DNA of 64,000 nucleotides from JANSWY01 sp965243755 (GCA_965243755.1 CBDEVW010000004.1:620001-684000); one strand, 5' to 3'; numbered from the stretch's first letter, positions 18,900-27,960 are shown. Notes: generated by a model not told the origin, from the letters alone. Numbers and translations are program-made.

Positions 18900-21800
18900 C
18901 TACTTCACCACTTTAAGTAGTTTTCTTGAATCTCCCGCCTGAATGCTCACCATGTAGAGTCCATCATTTAGCTGATTTAATGCATAGATAAACTGCTCTG
19001 AAGACGACCATTTTTCATTGAGTATCATTTTGTTTCCAGCCATATCATAAACCATGATGGTAACATTTTCAATTGCCATGTCTCCCAGCTTTAGCTGACT
19101 TTCAGGGACGATAGGGTTTGGAAAGATCACCATCTGCTTAAGAGCAAAAGGATTGACCAGGTAAACGATCTCACTGTATTCGTATGCCCCATCATAATCG
19201 ATTTGTTTTAAGCGATAATATGCTTCTGAACCAAAGGAACGATCTGTGTAAATGTAATCTTTGATTTCGTTGGTCGTACCGTGCCCTTCAACAAATGCTA
19301 TTTCATCAAAAGTTTTTCCATCTAATGACTTTTCTACCGAAAAACCGGCATTGTTCAATTCTGAAGCAGTGATCCAGGACAACAAAGCATTTTGGTTGTC
19401 GACTCTGGCAGAGAAAGCTACTAACTCTACTGGTAATGGGTTGTCGCCACCACTATTCGACGCAAATGTAAATGGACTAAATGTTGTAACAGCAGTTGCA
19501 GATTCCACATACCCAGGGTCTACATCACCGGAATTTGCGCCATTGCCCTGACTTTCCCATTGTCCACCAGTGTAGTGTCCCACAAGAAGTTCAGCGGCAG
19601 AGCTGATCCCGCTGGCTGCCTGCGTGTTCCAATAAAGCCTCACCTGAGCAGGGTCGGTTCCTGCAGTTCTTTGGATATCCCAATATTCCAGGGTGCTCAC
19701 ATTGGTAAGCGTCAACGTATTAATGTTGGTAACATCAGAGTAGGCTGTGTTAAACGGTTCTACCTGATAAGTTGAGCCTCCCGCGGTAGTTGGAGTAATG
19801 CCTACTCGTTTGTAAGTAGTAGATTCTCCAACAGGGAAGTCATAAAGTCCGGTAGTATTTGTTTGTCTGGCCAAAATACCATTCACAAAACTGGCGGTTG
19901 AACCTCCTGAAACTCCTCCGGTTGCTGTATTGCTGATTGTTACCACATTTGAGCCGGAACCCATTATTCCGTCAGTCAGGGTCAGGGTATTGCTGATGGT
20001 AATAGGATTGGAAACTGTGATAGCGTCCGCACCGTCGAGTGTATTGTTGACGGTTAAGTTTGGAATGGTCCATGTTCCACTTACAATTTGATTTGCGGTA
20101 CCGTCCATGACTATTGCTCCGGTTGTAGCAGTTACTGTACCCGAAGTATAGGTGAGGTCACCCGACAAATTCATATTATTAGCACCCATGGCCAGGGTTC
20201 CGGAAGTTAATGTAAACTGGTCATTTACATCAATAGTTCCAGCCAATGTCTTGGTTCCATCTGCTACTTCCAGGTTTTGATAGCCTGAGGCTGACACTTT
20301 GATGTTTGCTGCTGTCGTAGAATTGTAAACTACGGTATTGCCTGAAGCACTCGCATTTAATGTGCCTGTGGCTAAAAGGGTTCCTCCTACGGTCAAAGTA
20401 GAATTAGTAGAGTTCGTCCAGGTGCTCGTTGCAGCATCACCGGTAATATTTCCACCAATTTCGAAAGATCCTTCATTTGTAACAGTTAAGCCGGCATCTA
20501 TATTTAAAATAGTACCCGTTCCAGTTTGATTGATTACTGCAGTTGATGAGATGGTTTTACTCGCAGTAGTAATTTCTAAAGTCCACCCTCCATCAATGTT
20601 TCCTGTTCCTGTGATTTTATTTTGAGGAGAAGTTAAACTGCCATCTAAGATGATAGTTCCGGTGGTACCGGTTATGGTACCCGTGGATGTTATGGTTAAG
20701 TCGCCACTAACTCGCAAGGTTCTGCTATTGACATTTAAAGTACCTTCAACTATCAGGTTATTGATATCGTCACCGCCACCACCTGCAAGCGTAACTGTTT
20801 CACCTGCCACAATTCTGGCGCTTTCAGTGGATAATGGTACTGCTCCTGTCAGCCATGTTGAGGCATTGTTCCAATTTCCTGTTCCACCACCAAGGTTACT
20901 GTCAACCACGACATATTTTGTAACACTCAATTGCGTTTCAGAAGAAGCTGCACAGCTAGGTGATGTTTTTGTTGCGGTAACGCCCACAGTACCTGTTCCA
21001 TTCGCTCCCCAATCAACTGTGATTGAGTTAGTTGAGCCCCCTGAGGCCTGTGTGCCCCCTGTTATTGTCCAGGTATAGGTAGTATTAGCAACATTGGTCA
21101 CCGAATATGGTTCTCCTGTAATGTTTTCTGCCACCAGTGTGCTTCCGGAGATACTGGCCGGAGCGATTGAATTGATATTTACATTTAAAGTCACTTCATT
21201 GGAGGAAGTACATGCATTTCTTTCCACAACACTAACCGAACCTACTTGTCCTGTACTACCCCAGTCTACTGTAATAGAATTTAGATCAGTCACAAAACCT
21301 GTTGGATTCGATTGGCCATCGATAGTACCGCCAACTACTGTCCAGTTATATTCATTACCGCTATTTAGTGTCACACTATAGGTGTCGTTGGTATCATTTG
21401 TACAAACATCGGTCACACCAGTAATACTTGGATCAGCAGGGGCCGTACAATTGGTATCATCACCGAAACAGAATTGAGAGACAAATGTTGTAATATTATT
21501 TCTGGATACGGTGTTACCAGACACGGTATTATGAGTGCCGTCAGCTGCCCAACTCGTACCTGAATTATCCCTTTGAAGTAATCTCGTGTTACTTCCAATG
21601 GTAAATGAAGAGAATCCGTCTCCAGTTAATTCCAGGTCAAAAGTATTACTATTTCCCTTAGCAAATCCGTTTACTGTAAAATCCCAGTATCCTTCATTGA
21701 AAGGATTGTAAAGTGTTACATCATCTGATACAGGAAATCCCGAAGTGCCTGGAAATGACTGCACGAAAGAGGCATATACAACTCCTGCAGATCTGCCACC

Positions 21801-23216
21801 ACCAGTTTGGTCAAATGTAATTCCGACGGTTCGGTCATCTGATGATGTTCCAATAGGATATGTGAATTGCGTTGTGGTGCTTGCACCAATGTATTGACCG
21901 AATGTACCGATAATTCTTCCAGCGGTATATGAAAAGGTTCCTTCTGAACCAGAACCCAGCGTGATACTGTTTGAACCAGTATTTATATTTCCCTGAGTCA
22001 TTGTTAGTACTGAGGTTATGGTGACATCTTCATTTAAGACCAACTCTCCTGAGCTTTTACTAACAGTCACGCTGGTGAAATTTGTGCTATTGGTAGTGAC
22101 ATTCTGGTCACCACCTGAACCTGTAAACGCTACCAAACCTAAATTTGTAATGGTAGCAGCATTGTACCAGTCACCCTGGATAGTTATTGTTTGGTTATTA
22201 ACATCCAGTGTTCCACCATTTACGGACAGATCTCCATTCACTGTAAGTCCGGTTGCAGGTAAAGTTTTAGTACCTGTCCCAGAGATCGCCAGATTGTAGT
22301 AGGTATTGGAAGTGGATTGTTTCACAGATTGAGCAGTGGAGCCATTGTATTCAATCGTGTTACCCGTAGCATTGGACAATAAGGTCCCGGTAGCAAGCAG
22401 GACCCCATCAATTTCCAGGTCAGAGTTAGTGCCCATAGTAACCTGCGAAGAGGCGTTTCCACCTGTGATGTCTCCTGAAGTAACTATTACACCTCCATTA
22501 ATGGTAAGCGTGACACCATTATCAATGTCAATATCATTTATGCATGTCAATGATGATCCTGAAATTATTGATGCATTGGCCTCTATTTGCATGGCTCCAG
22601 CACTACTTTCAGAACCATCAATGGTTCCAGACCCACCAATAGTGGTTGAGGCAGTTGTTATTCTAAGGTCGGCATTTCCCTGATTCAGAATTACCGTTCC
22701 ATTTACTACAATATTGGAAGTAATTGCAATGTCCTTGTTGTTAGGGGTGGCCAATACAGCCCCGGCATCTATGGTAATGTCACTAATTGTTTGAGTGTTT
22801 CCATTGGTGGTTACCGTATGCCCTTTTACTACGATTACACGATCGGAGCTTCCCGGAGCAGATCCATTGAGCCAGGTGCTTGAAGAGGTGAATGTGCCTG
22901 TTTGAACTGAAACGAAAGGCGTCACCGTTCCATTCACGGTAAGGGTATTACCATCATAATCAAATATACCACCAGCATTGATGGTGAAATTGTTGATGGT
23001 AGAGTTGTTTTGAAGAGTTACTGTGTGTCCATTGGCGATGGTGACATTGTCATCACCATTGTTGTCAGGGTAATCTGTTCCTGCAGTACCAGGGCTGGTA
23101 TTTCCCCATGTAGCACCATCTTCCCAGTTACCAGAGGTAACACTGGTGAATGAGACTTGTGCGTGTGTAATATAGCCGGTTGCTATGCAAAGTAGCAGCA
23201 CTAAGAGTCGTTTCAT
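18900..23216 (-). CDS. very large T9SS-exported beta-helical surface protein
   Basis: A 1438-residue cell-surface protein. A signal peptide (MKRLLVLLLC...THAQV) is followed by repeated G8-like/beta-helical units that start with GNW..GATWG or GNWNNASTWL and contain GHTVTL-type turns. Two PKD-like segments lie near residues 590-760 (for example NTTYTWTITGGT), with more Thr/Ser/Asn-rich strands up to about residue 1290. It ends in the LPVELVAFSARV block and a T9SS type A sorting domain (FPNPIVPESQL ... GLYMVSIQAG). No enzymatic motif is visible; adhesion or matrix function is the likely role. It is monocistronic. Confidence 0.88.
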   Translation of the reverse strand: MKRLLVLLLCIATGYITHAQVSFTSVTSGNWEDGATWGNTSPGTAGTDYPDNNGDDNVTIANGHTVTLQNNSTINNFTINAGGIFDYDGNTLTVNGTVTPFVSVQTGTFTSSSTWLNGSAPGSSDRVIVVKGHTVTTNGNTQTISDITIDAGAVLATPNNKDIAITSNIVVNGTVILNQGNADLRITTASTTIGGSGTIDGSESSAGAMQIEANASIISGSSLTCINDIDIDNGVTLTINGGVIVTSGDITGGNASSQVTMGTNSDLEIDGVLLATGTLLSNATGNTIEYNGSTAQSVKQSTSNTYYNLAISGTGTKTLPATGLTVNGDLSVNGGTLDVNNQTITIQGDWYNAATITNLGLVAFTGSGGDQNVTTNSTNFTSVTVSKSSGELVLNEDVTITSVLTMTQGNINTGSNSITLGSGSEGTFSYTAGRIIGTFGQYIGASTTTQFTYPIGTSSDDRTVGITFDQTGGGRSAGVVYASFVQSFPGTSGFPVSDDVTLYNPFNEGYWDFTVNGFAKGNSNTFDLELTGDGFSSFTIGSNTRLLQRDNSGTSWAADGTHNTVSGNTVSRNNITTFVSQFCFGDDTNCTAPADPSITGVTDVCTNDTNDTYSVTLNSGNEYNWTVVGGTIDGQSNPTGFVTDLNSITVDWGSTGQVGSVSVVERNACTSSNEVTLNVNINSIAPASISGSTLVAENITGEPYSVTNVANTTYTWTITGGTQASGGSTNSITVDWGANGTGTVGVTATKTSPSCAASSETQLSVTKYVVVDSNLGGGTGNWNNASTWLTGAVPLSTESARIVAGETVTLAGGGGDDINNLIVEGTLNVNSRTLRVSGDLTITSTGTITGTTGTIILDGSLTSPQNKITGTGNIDGGWTLEITTASKTISSTAVINQTGTGTILNIDAGLTVTNEGSFEIGGNITGDAATSTWTNSTNSTLTVGGTLLATGTLNASASGNTVVYNSTTAANIKVSASGYQNLEVADGTKTLAGTIDVNDQFTLTSGTLAMGANNMNLSGDLTYTSGTVTATTGAIVMDGTANQIVSGTWTIPNLTVNNTLDGADAITVSNPITISNTLTLTDGIMGSGSNVVTISNTATGGVSGGSTASFVNGILARQTNTTGLYDFPVGESTTYKRVGITPTTAGGSTYQVEPFNTAYSDVTNINTLTLTNVSTLEYWDIQRTAGTDPAQVRLYWNTQAASGISSAAELLVGHYTGGQWESQGNGANSGDVDPGYVESATAVTTFSPFTFASNSGGDNPLPVELVAFSARVDNQNALLSWITASELNNAGFSVEKSLDGKTFDEIAFVEGHGTTNEIKDYIYTDRSFGSEAYYRLKQIDYDGAYEYSEIVYLVNPFALKQMVIFPNPIVPESQLKLGDMAIENVTIMVYDMAGNKMILNEKWSSSEQFIYALNQLNDGLYMVSIQAGDSRKLLKVVK

Positions 23217-23474
23217 AATTATCCCAATAGTTACGGACTATACAAATAACGTAATGTATAGTCAATAAATTAAATTTTTTCGACCAACCTTAATTTACGT
23301 AAGGTGAGCCGTTGAATTACGTAGTTGGACTTATATTAGCGCGTGTGAAGTTTGGATAAAATACACAAAGTGTATCATTATTCCAAGTTTTCTTCCATGT
23401 TTGAAGGGGATTTGGCAGGAAAGGCATGGAAGAGTAGCCCATTGATAACAATGAGCTACCATCTCAGAATACTT

Positions 23475-24467
23475 TTATCCGATTTTAGCAATCAAATCTG
23501 CAGCTCTTGCAGAATATCCTGCTTCATTGTCGTACCATCCAACAACTTTAACCAAAGTACCCATGCATGAAGTCAGCTGAGCATCAAAGATGTTAGAGTG
23601 AGGGTTTCCAACGATATCAATTGAAACGATAGGATCCTCTGTGTACTGAAGAATTCCTTTCATAGGTCCATCAGCAGCGGCTTTCATAGCTGCATTTACT
23701 TCTTCGGCAGTCACTTCTTTCTTAACAACTACCGTAAGATCAGTTAATGATCCTGTAGGAGTAGGAACTCTTAGTGCGATACCATCCAGTTTTCCTTTCA
23801 GGTGAGGAAGCACTAAACCTACAGCCTTAGCAGCACCAGTAGAAGTAGGAACAATAGAAACTGCTGCAGCTCTTGCTCTTCTCAAATCTTTGTGAGGAGC
23901 ATCCTGAATTCTCTGGTCAGCTGTGTAGGCATGAACTGTTGAGATGTAACCTTTTTCGATACCAAATGCATCATCCAATACCTTTGCCATTGGGGCAAGG
24001 CAGTTGGTAGTACAGCTGGCATTAGAAACAACTTTCTCATCACCGGAAAGCGTATCTTCATTTACACCAAGCACTACCGTAGGGATGTCGCCTTTTGCAG
24101 GGGCAGAGATCACTACTTTTTTAGCGCCGGCTTTCAAATGTTTACCTGAACCAGCCTCATCTACGAAAAGACCAGTTGACTCCAATACTACATCAATGTT
24201 AAGATCACCCCATGGTAAGTTCTCAGGGTCTCTTTCTGCATAAACCTTAATTGGAGTTCCATTTACGATTATATGTTGATCATCTGAATCTACGGTTCCA
24301 GGGAATTGTCCGTGATTGGAATCGTACTTCAATAGGTGGGCCAATGTTTTTGTGTCCGTAAGGTCGTTGATCGCAACTACCTCTACGTTTTCTTTAGTTA
24401 ACAATTGTCTGAAAGAAAGTCTTCCAATTCTTCCAAAACCATTGATTGCTACTGTAATTTTAGACAT
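23475..24467 (-). CDS. gap: glyceraldehyde-3-phosphate dehydrogenase
   Basis: Glycolytic/gluconeogenic enzyme that oxidises glyceraldehyde 3-phosphate to 1,3-bisphosphoglycerate with NAD. The 330-residue protein has the Rossmann motif GFGRIGRLSF at the N-terminus, the catalytic Cys in SNASCTTNCLAP (about residue 152), and the C-terminal WYDNEAGYS. Length and motifs are those of the type I enzyme. It is monocistronic, with a good promoter. Confidence 0.98.
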   Translation of the reverse strand: MSKITVAINGFGRIGRLSFRQLLTKENVEVVAINDLTDTKTLAHLLKYDSNHGQFPGTVDSDDQHIIVNGTPIKVYAERDPENLPWGDLNIDVVLESTGLFVDEAGSGKHLKAGAKKVVISAPAKGDIPTVVLGVNEDTLSGDEKVVSNASCTTNCLAPMAKVLDDAFGIEKGYISTVHAYTADQRIQDAPHKDLRRARAAAVSIVPTSTGAAKAVGLVLPHLKGKLDGIALRVPTPTGSLTDLTVVVKKEVTAEEVNAAMKAAADGPMKGILQYTEDPIVSIDIVGNPHSNIFDAQLTSCMGTLVKVVGWYDNEAGYSARAADLIAKIG

Positions 24468-24505
24468 TGTCTTGTTGTGTTTATGTAACGTAAATAAAAC
24501 CAGTG

Positions 24506-24536
24506 CAAATGTACTATTGCTGTCAACTTAAACAAA
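24506..24536 (-). promoter_or_regulatory. promoter of gap
   Basis: On the minus strand, TTTG (24536-24533) and TACATTTG (24513-24506) are separated by 19 bases, matching the Bacteroidota -33/-7 consensus, about 40 bases before the gap start codon. Confidence 0.75.
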
Positions 24537-24602
24537 CATTATTAAGTAAAGTATCCGTAACATGGGGGTGTTGAAAAAAAATCAAATTTTTTTTCGGGTA
24601 GG

Positions 24603-24634
24603 TTTTGCATTTTTAAATCATGCAAATATCTTTG
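24603..24634 (+). promoter_or_regulatory. promoter of tRNA-Glu
   Basis: TTTTGC (24603-24608) and TATCTTTG (24627-24634) are 18 bases apart and match the Bacteroidota -33/-7 promoter. The tRNA begins about 50 bases downstream. Confidence 0.75.
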
Positions 24635-24686
24635 CACCACCAAAACGGAATGAGACACACATCAAACCGGATTGGAAGTTCTAAAT

Positions 24687-24758
24687 GGTCCGTTCGTCTA
24701 GGGGTTAGGACGCCAGGTTTTCATCCTGGTAACAGGGGTTCGATTCCCCTACGGACTA
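24687..24758 (+). tRNA. tRNA-Glu (anticodon TTC), integration target
   Basis: Complete cloverleaf: acceptor GGTCCGT paired with ACGGACT, anticodon stem CCAGG/CCTGG around TTTTCAT (anticodon TTC), and T-arm AGGGGTTCGATTCCCCT. CCA is not encoded. The 3' part is repeated 37.6 kb away at 62370-62391, showing that a mobile element has integrated into this gene while restoring an intact tRNA. Confidence 0.97.
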
Positions 24759-24759
24759 C
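24738..24759 (+). repeat. attL (left attachment repeat)
   Basis: The 22 bases at the tRNA-Glu 3' end, containing TTCGATTCCCCTACGGAC, are identical to 62370-62391. Flanking bases differ on both sides, so this defines the crossover core of the integrated element. Confidence 0.92.
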
Positions 24760-24763
24760 TTAT

Positions 24764-24808
24764 AAGCCTTGCAAGATGCTGTTTATCAGATGCTTGCAAG
24801 GCTTTTTT
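24764..24808 (+). terminator. terminator after tRNA-Glu (element side)
   Basis: A perfect 12-bp stem (AAGCCTTGCAAG / CTTGCAAGGCTT) followed by a T run. It lies inside the element, so it replaces the chromosomal terminator now displaced to 62392-62421. Confidence 0.88.
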
Positions 24809-24815
24809 ATTTTCT

Positions 24816-24834
24816 ACTGTCGCTAACACTGTCG
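24816..24834 (+). promoter_or_regulatory. putative integrase arm sites, left end
   Basis: Two direct ACTGTCG repeats at 24816-24822 and 24828-24834 with a 12-bp period. The same pair with the same period is at 62254-62272 near the right end. Such paired sites near both attachment ends fit arm-type binding sites for a tyrosine integrase. Confidence 0.6.
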
Positions 24835-24903
24835 TTGTTTCTAATTCTTCAATTTCGAGCTATTCATTTTGGTAGGTTTAACTAAAATCAAAATGATAAA
24901 AAG

Positions 24904-25164
24904 ATGATTGACAAATATTTTCAGGAAATGGTTGATAAAGTGATCAGCAAATACATGAATCAACTGAGTGAGAAGCTTAAACTTAATGTCGAACTAGAGA
25001 GGTTGTTGGATCGTAATGAAGCGGCGGAATTTTTAAAGGTCTCACTCCCTACCTTAAATCGTTGGAGTAAGTCTGGAAAGATAAAATCATATCATTTCCC
25101 TGGTACCGGCAGAGTATTTTATAAGCAGTCGGAATTACTTGATTCATTGGAAGAGTATAAATAG
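24904..25164 (+). CDS. excisionase-like helix-turn-helix protein
   Basis: An 86-residue DNA-binding protein. After an N-terminal helical segment, a winged-helix/MerR-type HTH_17 domain spans about residues 35-84, with NEAAEFLKVSLPTLNRWSKSGKI followed by the wing FPGTGRVFYKQSEL. Proteins of this type sit at the ends of Bacteroidota integrative elements and often act as excision factors or regulators. Here it is the first gene inside attL, opposite the integrase end, and 12 bases before the polymerase-like gene, so it may also regulate that gene. Confidence 0.82.
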   Translation: MIDKYFQEMVDKVISKYMNQLSEKLKLNVELERLLDRNEAAEFLKVSLPTLNRWSKSGKIKSYHFPGTGRVFYKQSELLDSLEEYK

Positions 25165-25176
25165 ACATTTTCTACA

Positions 25177-26730
25177 ATGACTCACTATACAATACCAGAT
25201 AATCTTAATCTCGAGGAGATGGTTATCGTGCATCCTCCGGCTGGAATAAGAAAACCGAAAGTGGATTACCTTAAGTTTCTAATCACCTGTATTTTATATG
25301 GAGAAACCTTAGGTGGTAAAAAGAGGAAGGAGTACAAAGGAACACCTCTGAATTCCAAGTTTTTGGAGTCATTCTTCTATGACTACAAGCAATATCTAGA
25401 TTACTTAGAAAAACAACAGATCATCAAAAAGAGTAAGTCCTATCAGGTTGGAGTTAAGTCGAAAGCTTACAGAGTGATTTGGGATTACAAAGGTCTGTTG
25501 CACGAAAGGATTGTACATCCAAAATTGATTAAGAAAATTCGTGATCATGAAAACCTACCTCCAGACTACCTATCAAAATGGTTTGGAGAGGAATTGTCAA
25601 TTGACACTAATAGGGCATATGGGATATTGAATTACAAGTATCGTGATTTCGAAGATGATGAGGATTGCGTTGTTTACTCCCACAGAATGGTGAATTCAAT
25701 GGAAGCCGGGAATTATTTATTAAAGAGAGATCAGAAATCTTTTAGAGTACATTCTATTATGACTGCACTTTCGAAGGAGATAAGACAAGGTGCTTTAAGA
25801 TACAAAGGAGAGGAATTGGTGGAGTTAGATCTTAAGACGTCTCAGCCATTCTTTATTGCTTCCTTACTTCTGAAAGAGTCATTCTATTCATGGGATTCCG
25901 ATTCTGCTGAATCAACAAAGGGACCTGTAATTAATCTCTACCTCCTAATTTACCTTTATACCCTTTATCAACATTCTTTGTTCTATTTACCTAACTATCT
26001 TATTATACCCTCTATATCATCTTCTATATATAATACTCTCTCTACTCATATGTTCGAGAAAATCGAGAACATATTTTATATAATATATAATACTATATAT
26101 AGTAATAGTATATATAATAGTAATTTAAATATATATAATAATAGCACCTATAGGGACTATATAGAGACTATAGAAAGGAAGGAGATACAAAGAGAGATAA
26201 AGAAAACAGAAATCATGGTAGATAAACTGCAGGCTAAGCTAACTGGAATTTCTTCCCTCTTGGCAAAAGGTGATATCAATAATTTTAAGGATTTAACTTT
26301 GACTGGTGACTTGTATCAAACGATTGGTCACAAACTTTCAACAAGTGAAAGGAATAAGTCTAAGGTTGCAGTTTTAAAGACTATCTATGGTGTGAAATCG
26401 AATTCTCAGTCTGACGAGGTATTGTTGTCAGAATTTCCTTCTGTATTTGCTGTTCTAGACCGGCTGAAATCTCTTTCATCATTCTTTCCATGGCATAACC
26501 CTAAGAAGCCACATGCTTGTGTAGCTGTCTTACTTCAGTTCTTAGAGGCTTTTGTGTTCATTGATCTAATTGCACCAAGGGTTATGAGAGAGTTGCCTGA
26601 AGCGCCTGTATTTACTGTTCATGACTGTATACTAACTGTAAGGAGTTACGCGGATCAGGTAAGGGAGATAATTGAGGATACTATAGAGCTTATTGCAGGT
26701 GAAACCCCAAAGATTAATTTAACTACCTAA
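25177..26730 (+). CDS. family-A-polymerase-like replication protein with AT-rich insertion
   Basis: A 517-residue protein, not assigned to a named family. It shows three spaced motifs like the palm/fingers motifs of family A polymerases: VELDLKTSQPFF (motif A-like, about residues 214-225), RNKSKVAVLKTIYG (motif B/O-helix-like, R-x3-K-x7-YG, about 392-405) and FTVHDCI (motif C-like, about 478). The N-terminal 200 residues may be a DNA-binding or priming region. Between A and B lies an insertion of about 85 residues rich in Ile/Tyr/Asn/Leu, encoded by extremely AT-rich, palindromic DNA (25930-26160). A role in copying or priming the element is inferred; single-subunit RNA polymerase is an alternative. 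Confidence 0.6.
   Translation: MTHYTIPDNLNLEEMVIVHPPAGIRKPKVDYLKFLITCILYGETLGGKKRKEYKGTPLNSKFLESFFYDYKQYLDYLEKQQIIKKSKSYQVGVKSKAYRVIWDYKGLLHERIVHPKLIKKIRDHENLPPDYLSKWFGEELSIDTNRAYGILNYKYRDFEDDEDCVVYSHRMVNSMEAGNYLLKRDQKSFRVHSIMTALSKEIRQGALRYKGEELVELDLKTSQPFFIASLLLKESFYSWDSDSAESTKGPVINLYLLIYLYTLYQHSLFYLPNYLIIPSISSSIYNTLSTHMFEKIENIFYIIYNTIYSNSIYNSNLNIYNNSTYRDYIETIERKEIQREIKKTEIMVDKLQAKLTGISSLLAKGDINNFKDLTLTGDLYQTIGHKLSTSERNKSKVAVLKTIYGVKSNSQSDEVLLSEFPSVFAVLDRLKSLSSFFPWHNPKKPHACVAVLLQFLEAFVFIDLIAPRVMRELPEAPVFTVHDCILTVRSYADQVREIIEDTIELIAGETPKINLTT
26048..26104. repeat. AT-rich palindromes inside the polymerase-like gene
   Basis: An inverted repeat ATATGTTC (26048-26055) / GAACATAT (26067-26074) and a perfect palindrome TACTATATATAGTA (26091-26104) lie within a stretch that is nearly all A and T. 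These are typical of origin or unwinding regions but here they fall within codons. Confidence 0.6.
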
Positions 26731-26951
26731 AAATCCAGTAGTTCTTTCTTCTGTACACCAAGCGCCTCTGCAAGTTTAGCTATTGTAGAAATGGTTGTAT
26801 TTAAATGACCTCCCTCCATTCTAGCTACCGAGCTGAATGCAATACCTGCCTTAAACGCTAAGTCTTCCTGGGTTACTTTTTTTGAGAGTCTAACTTCCCT
26901 AAGGTGTTTGCCGAACTCTTTTAGCAGATTTTCATCTCTTATTTTGGTCAC
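26727..26951 (-). CDS. XRE/Cro-CI type regulator
   Basis: A 74-residue single-domain repressor-type protein. The HTH_3 fold is clear: LREVRLSKKVTQEDLAFKAG, then AFSSVARMEGG as the recognition region, and TTISTIAKLAEALG. It is convergent with the polymerase-like gene (4-base overlap of their ends) and divergent from the secreted-protein gene at 27030. An 18-bp perfect palindrome lies 33 bases upstream of its start, on the promoter of that divergent gene, and is a likely operator. Confidence 0.88.
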   Translation of the reverse strand: MTKIRDENLLKEFGKHLREVRLSKKVTQEDLAFKAGIAFSSVARMEGGHLNTTISTIAKLAEALGVQKKELLDF

Positions 26952-26984
26952 AGATCAAAATTGCAGTATAGCTATTTCGAATAT

Positions 26985-27006
26985 TATAGCATATATGCTA
27001 TATTTG
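26985..27006. promoter_or_regulatory. palindromic operator overlapping a -7 box
   Basis: TATAGCATATATGCTATA (26985-27002) is a perfect 18-bp palindrome. Its right end overlaps TATATTTG (26999-27006), a consensus Bacteroidota -7 box 23 bases before the ATG at 27030. This geometry suits repression by the adjacent XRE protein. Confidence 0.6.
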
Positions 27007-27029
27007 ATAATTCTCAAATTCATTCAGTT

Positions 27030-27443
27030 ATGAAAAAGTTAATAATACTATCTGCAATTACTCTTATTGCGACCTGCACATATTGTCAGGAGCTATTTCC
27101 ATTAAGTTTCGGTTCAAGTATTAAAGATCTTTATTCTCTAGTACTTGAAGATGAAAACATTTATATCACAGATGATTCTTCAAACAAGATGAAGGAGGTG
27201 ATGTATGGAGAAACTAAATATTATCTTTCTTTTGGGGAAAATGGGCTAAAAGCTGTGGGGCTTAAGGTTAATAGTAATTATCTATTCAGCTGGGTAAATA
27301 GATCATATAATGCGGCGATAACAAAAGAGCACGATGGAAGATTTCAAAGGTGGTTAAGCCCTATGACCCCACACTATTGTTATGAGTTTAGTTCTGATTA
27401 TAAAATACTAATGGAGTATCCACCAGGTAAGATACAGTTCTAA
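27030..27443 (+). CDS. small secreted protein of unknown function
   Basis: Starting at the ATG at 27030 gives MKKLIILSAITLIATCTYCQ, a clean signal peptide with a cleavable or lipid-attachable end; the longer upstream reading adds 23 non-signal residues across the operator. The 137-residue product has a mature beta-rich region of about 118 residues with no family I recognise. It lies alone between the XRE regulator and the next small secreted protein. Its promoter appears to be under the palindromic operator at 26985. Confidence 0.6.
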   Translation: MKKLIILSAITLIATCTYCQELFPLSFGSSIKDLYSLVLEDENIYITDDSSNKMKEVMYGETKYYLSFGENGLKAVGLKVNSNYLFSWVNRSYNAAITKEHDGRFQRWLSPMTPHYCYEFSSDYKILMEYPPGKIQF

Positions 27444-27498
27444 AAACAATCAAAATATCAGTTTTTTTAGTGCTCAAAATGGACCTTGCTCCGAATAA

Positions 27499-27516
27499 AT
27501 ACCCATAACTAGGTAT
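27499..27516. promoter_or_regulatory. ATACC-N8-GGTAT palindrome, copy 1
   Basis: ATACC (27499-27503) and GGTAT (27512-27516) flank 8 bases. It ends 40 bases before the start of the small cysteine-containing secreted protein. Five more copies lie upstream of genes in the right half of the element. Confidence 0.65.
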
Positions 27517-27556
27517 GGATTTTCTTGACCTAATTTGTTTTATTGAGTACTAAAAA

Positions 27557-27817
27557 ATGAAAAAGACAAAAATATTATTCTTAGGTTTTCTTATTGGGTT
27601 TTGTTCTATTGTGATGTTTAGTAGTAAGCAGGCAATTGCCGAAATACAAGAATTAGATTGTTCTGTTTGTTATTGGAATGATCTTAAATACTCCATTGGT
27701 TCCAGAATCTGTATGTCTACGGATGTTAGTGGTGCTTCAGGTTTAGCTGAATGTCAAATTGGAGCTGAGAAGAAACCGGTTTGGGTCGTGATAAGCAGTA
27801 GCAAATGCTCTGATTAG
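27557..27817 (+). CDS. small cysteine-containing secreted protein
   Basis: An 86-residue exported protein. A signal peptide (MKKTKILFLGFLIGF...) ends at a canonical AIA|E site near residue 29. The mature 57 residues contain five Cys, beginning CSVC, in a pattern CSVCYWNDLKYSIGSRIC that loosely resembles DUF1496-type small periplasmic proteins. It is preceded by copy 1 of the ATACC-N8-GGTAT element, and followed by its own terminator, so it is transcribed alone. It lacks the ELNS..ANAE leader of the downstream peptides. Confidence 0.7.
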   Translation: MKKTKILFLGFLIGFCSIVMFSSKQAIAEIQELDCSVCYWNDLKYSIGSRICMSTDVSGASGLAECQIGAEKKPVWVVISSSKCSD

Positions 27818-27877
27818 GATAGCTATGATGTTTATATCCTAGTTGTTGGCTTACACTTCAAACCAAAGGTTATAATG

Positions 27878-27903
27878 AAAAGGAGCAGATTGTCTCCTTT
27901 TTA
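27878..27903 (+). terminator. terminator after the small secreted protein
   Basis: An 8-bp stem AAAAGGAG / CTCCTTTT with an 8-base loop, running into a short T tract, 60 bases past the stop codon. Confidence 0.7.
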
Positions 27904-27960
27904 GTTCTTTACATGGGATATTTTCGGATTTTTTTCCTCAACAAAAAAAAATATTGAATT

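Noticed and set aside
23352..23570. 72-codon open frame upstream of gap's end
   Set aside because: It overlaps the 3' end of gap on the opposite strand, where antisense frames are often open, and has no recognisable features.
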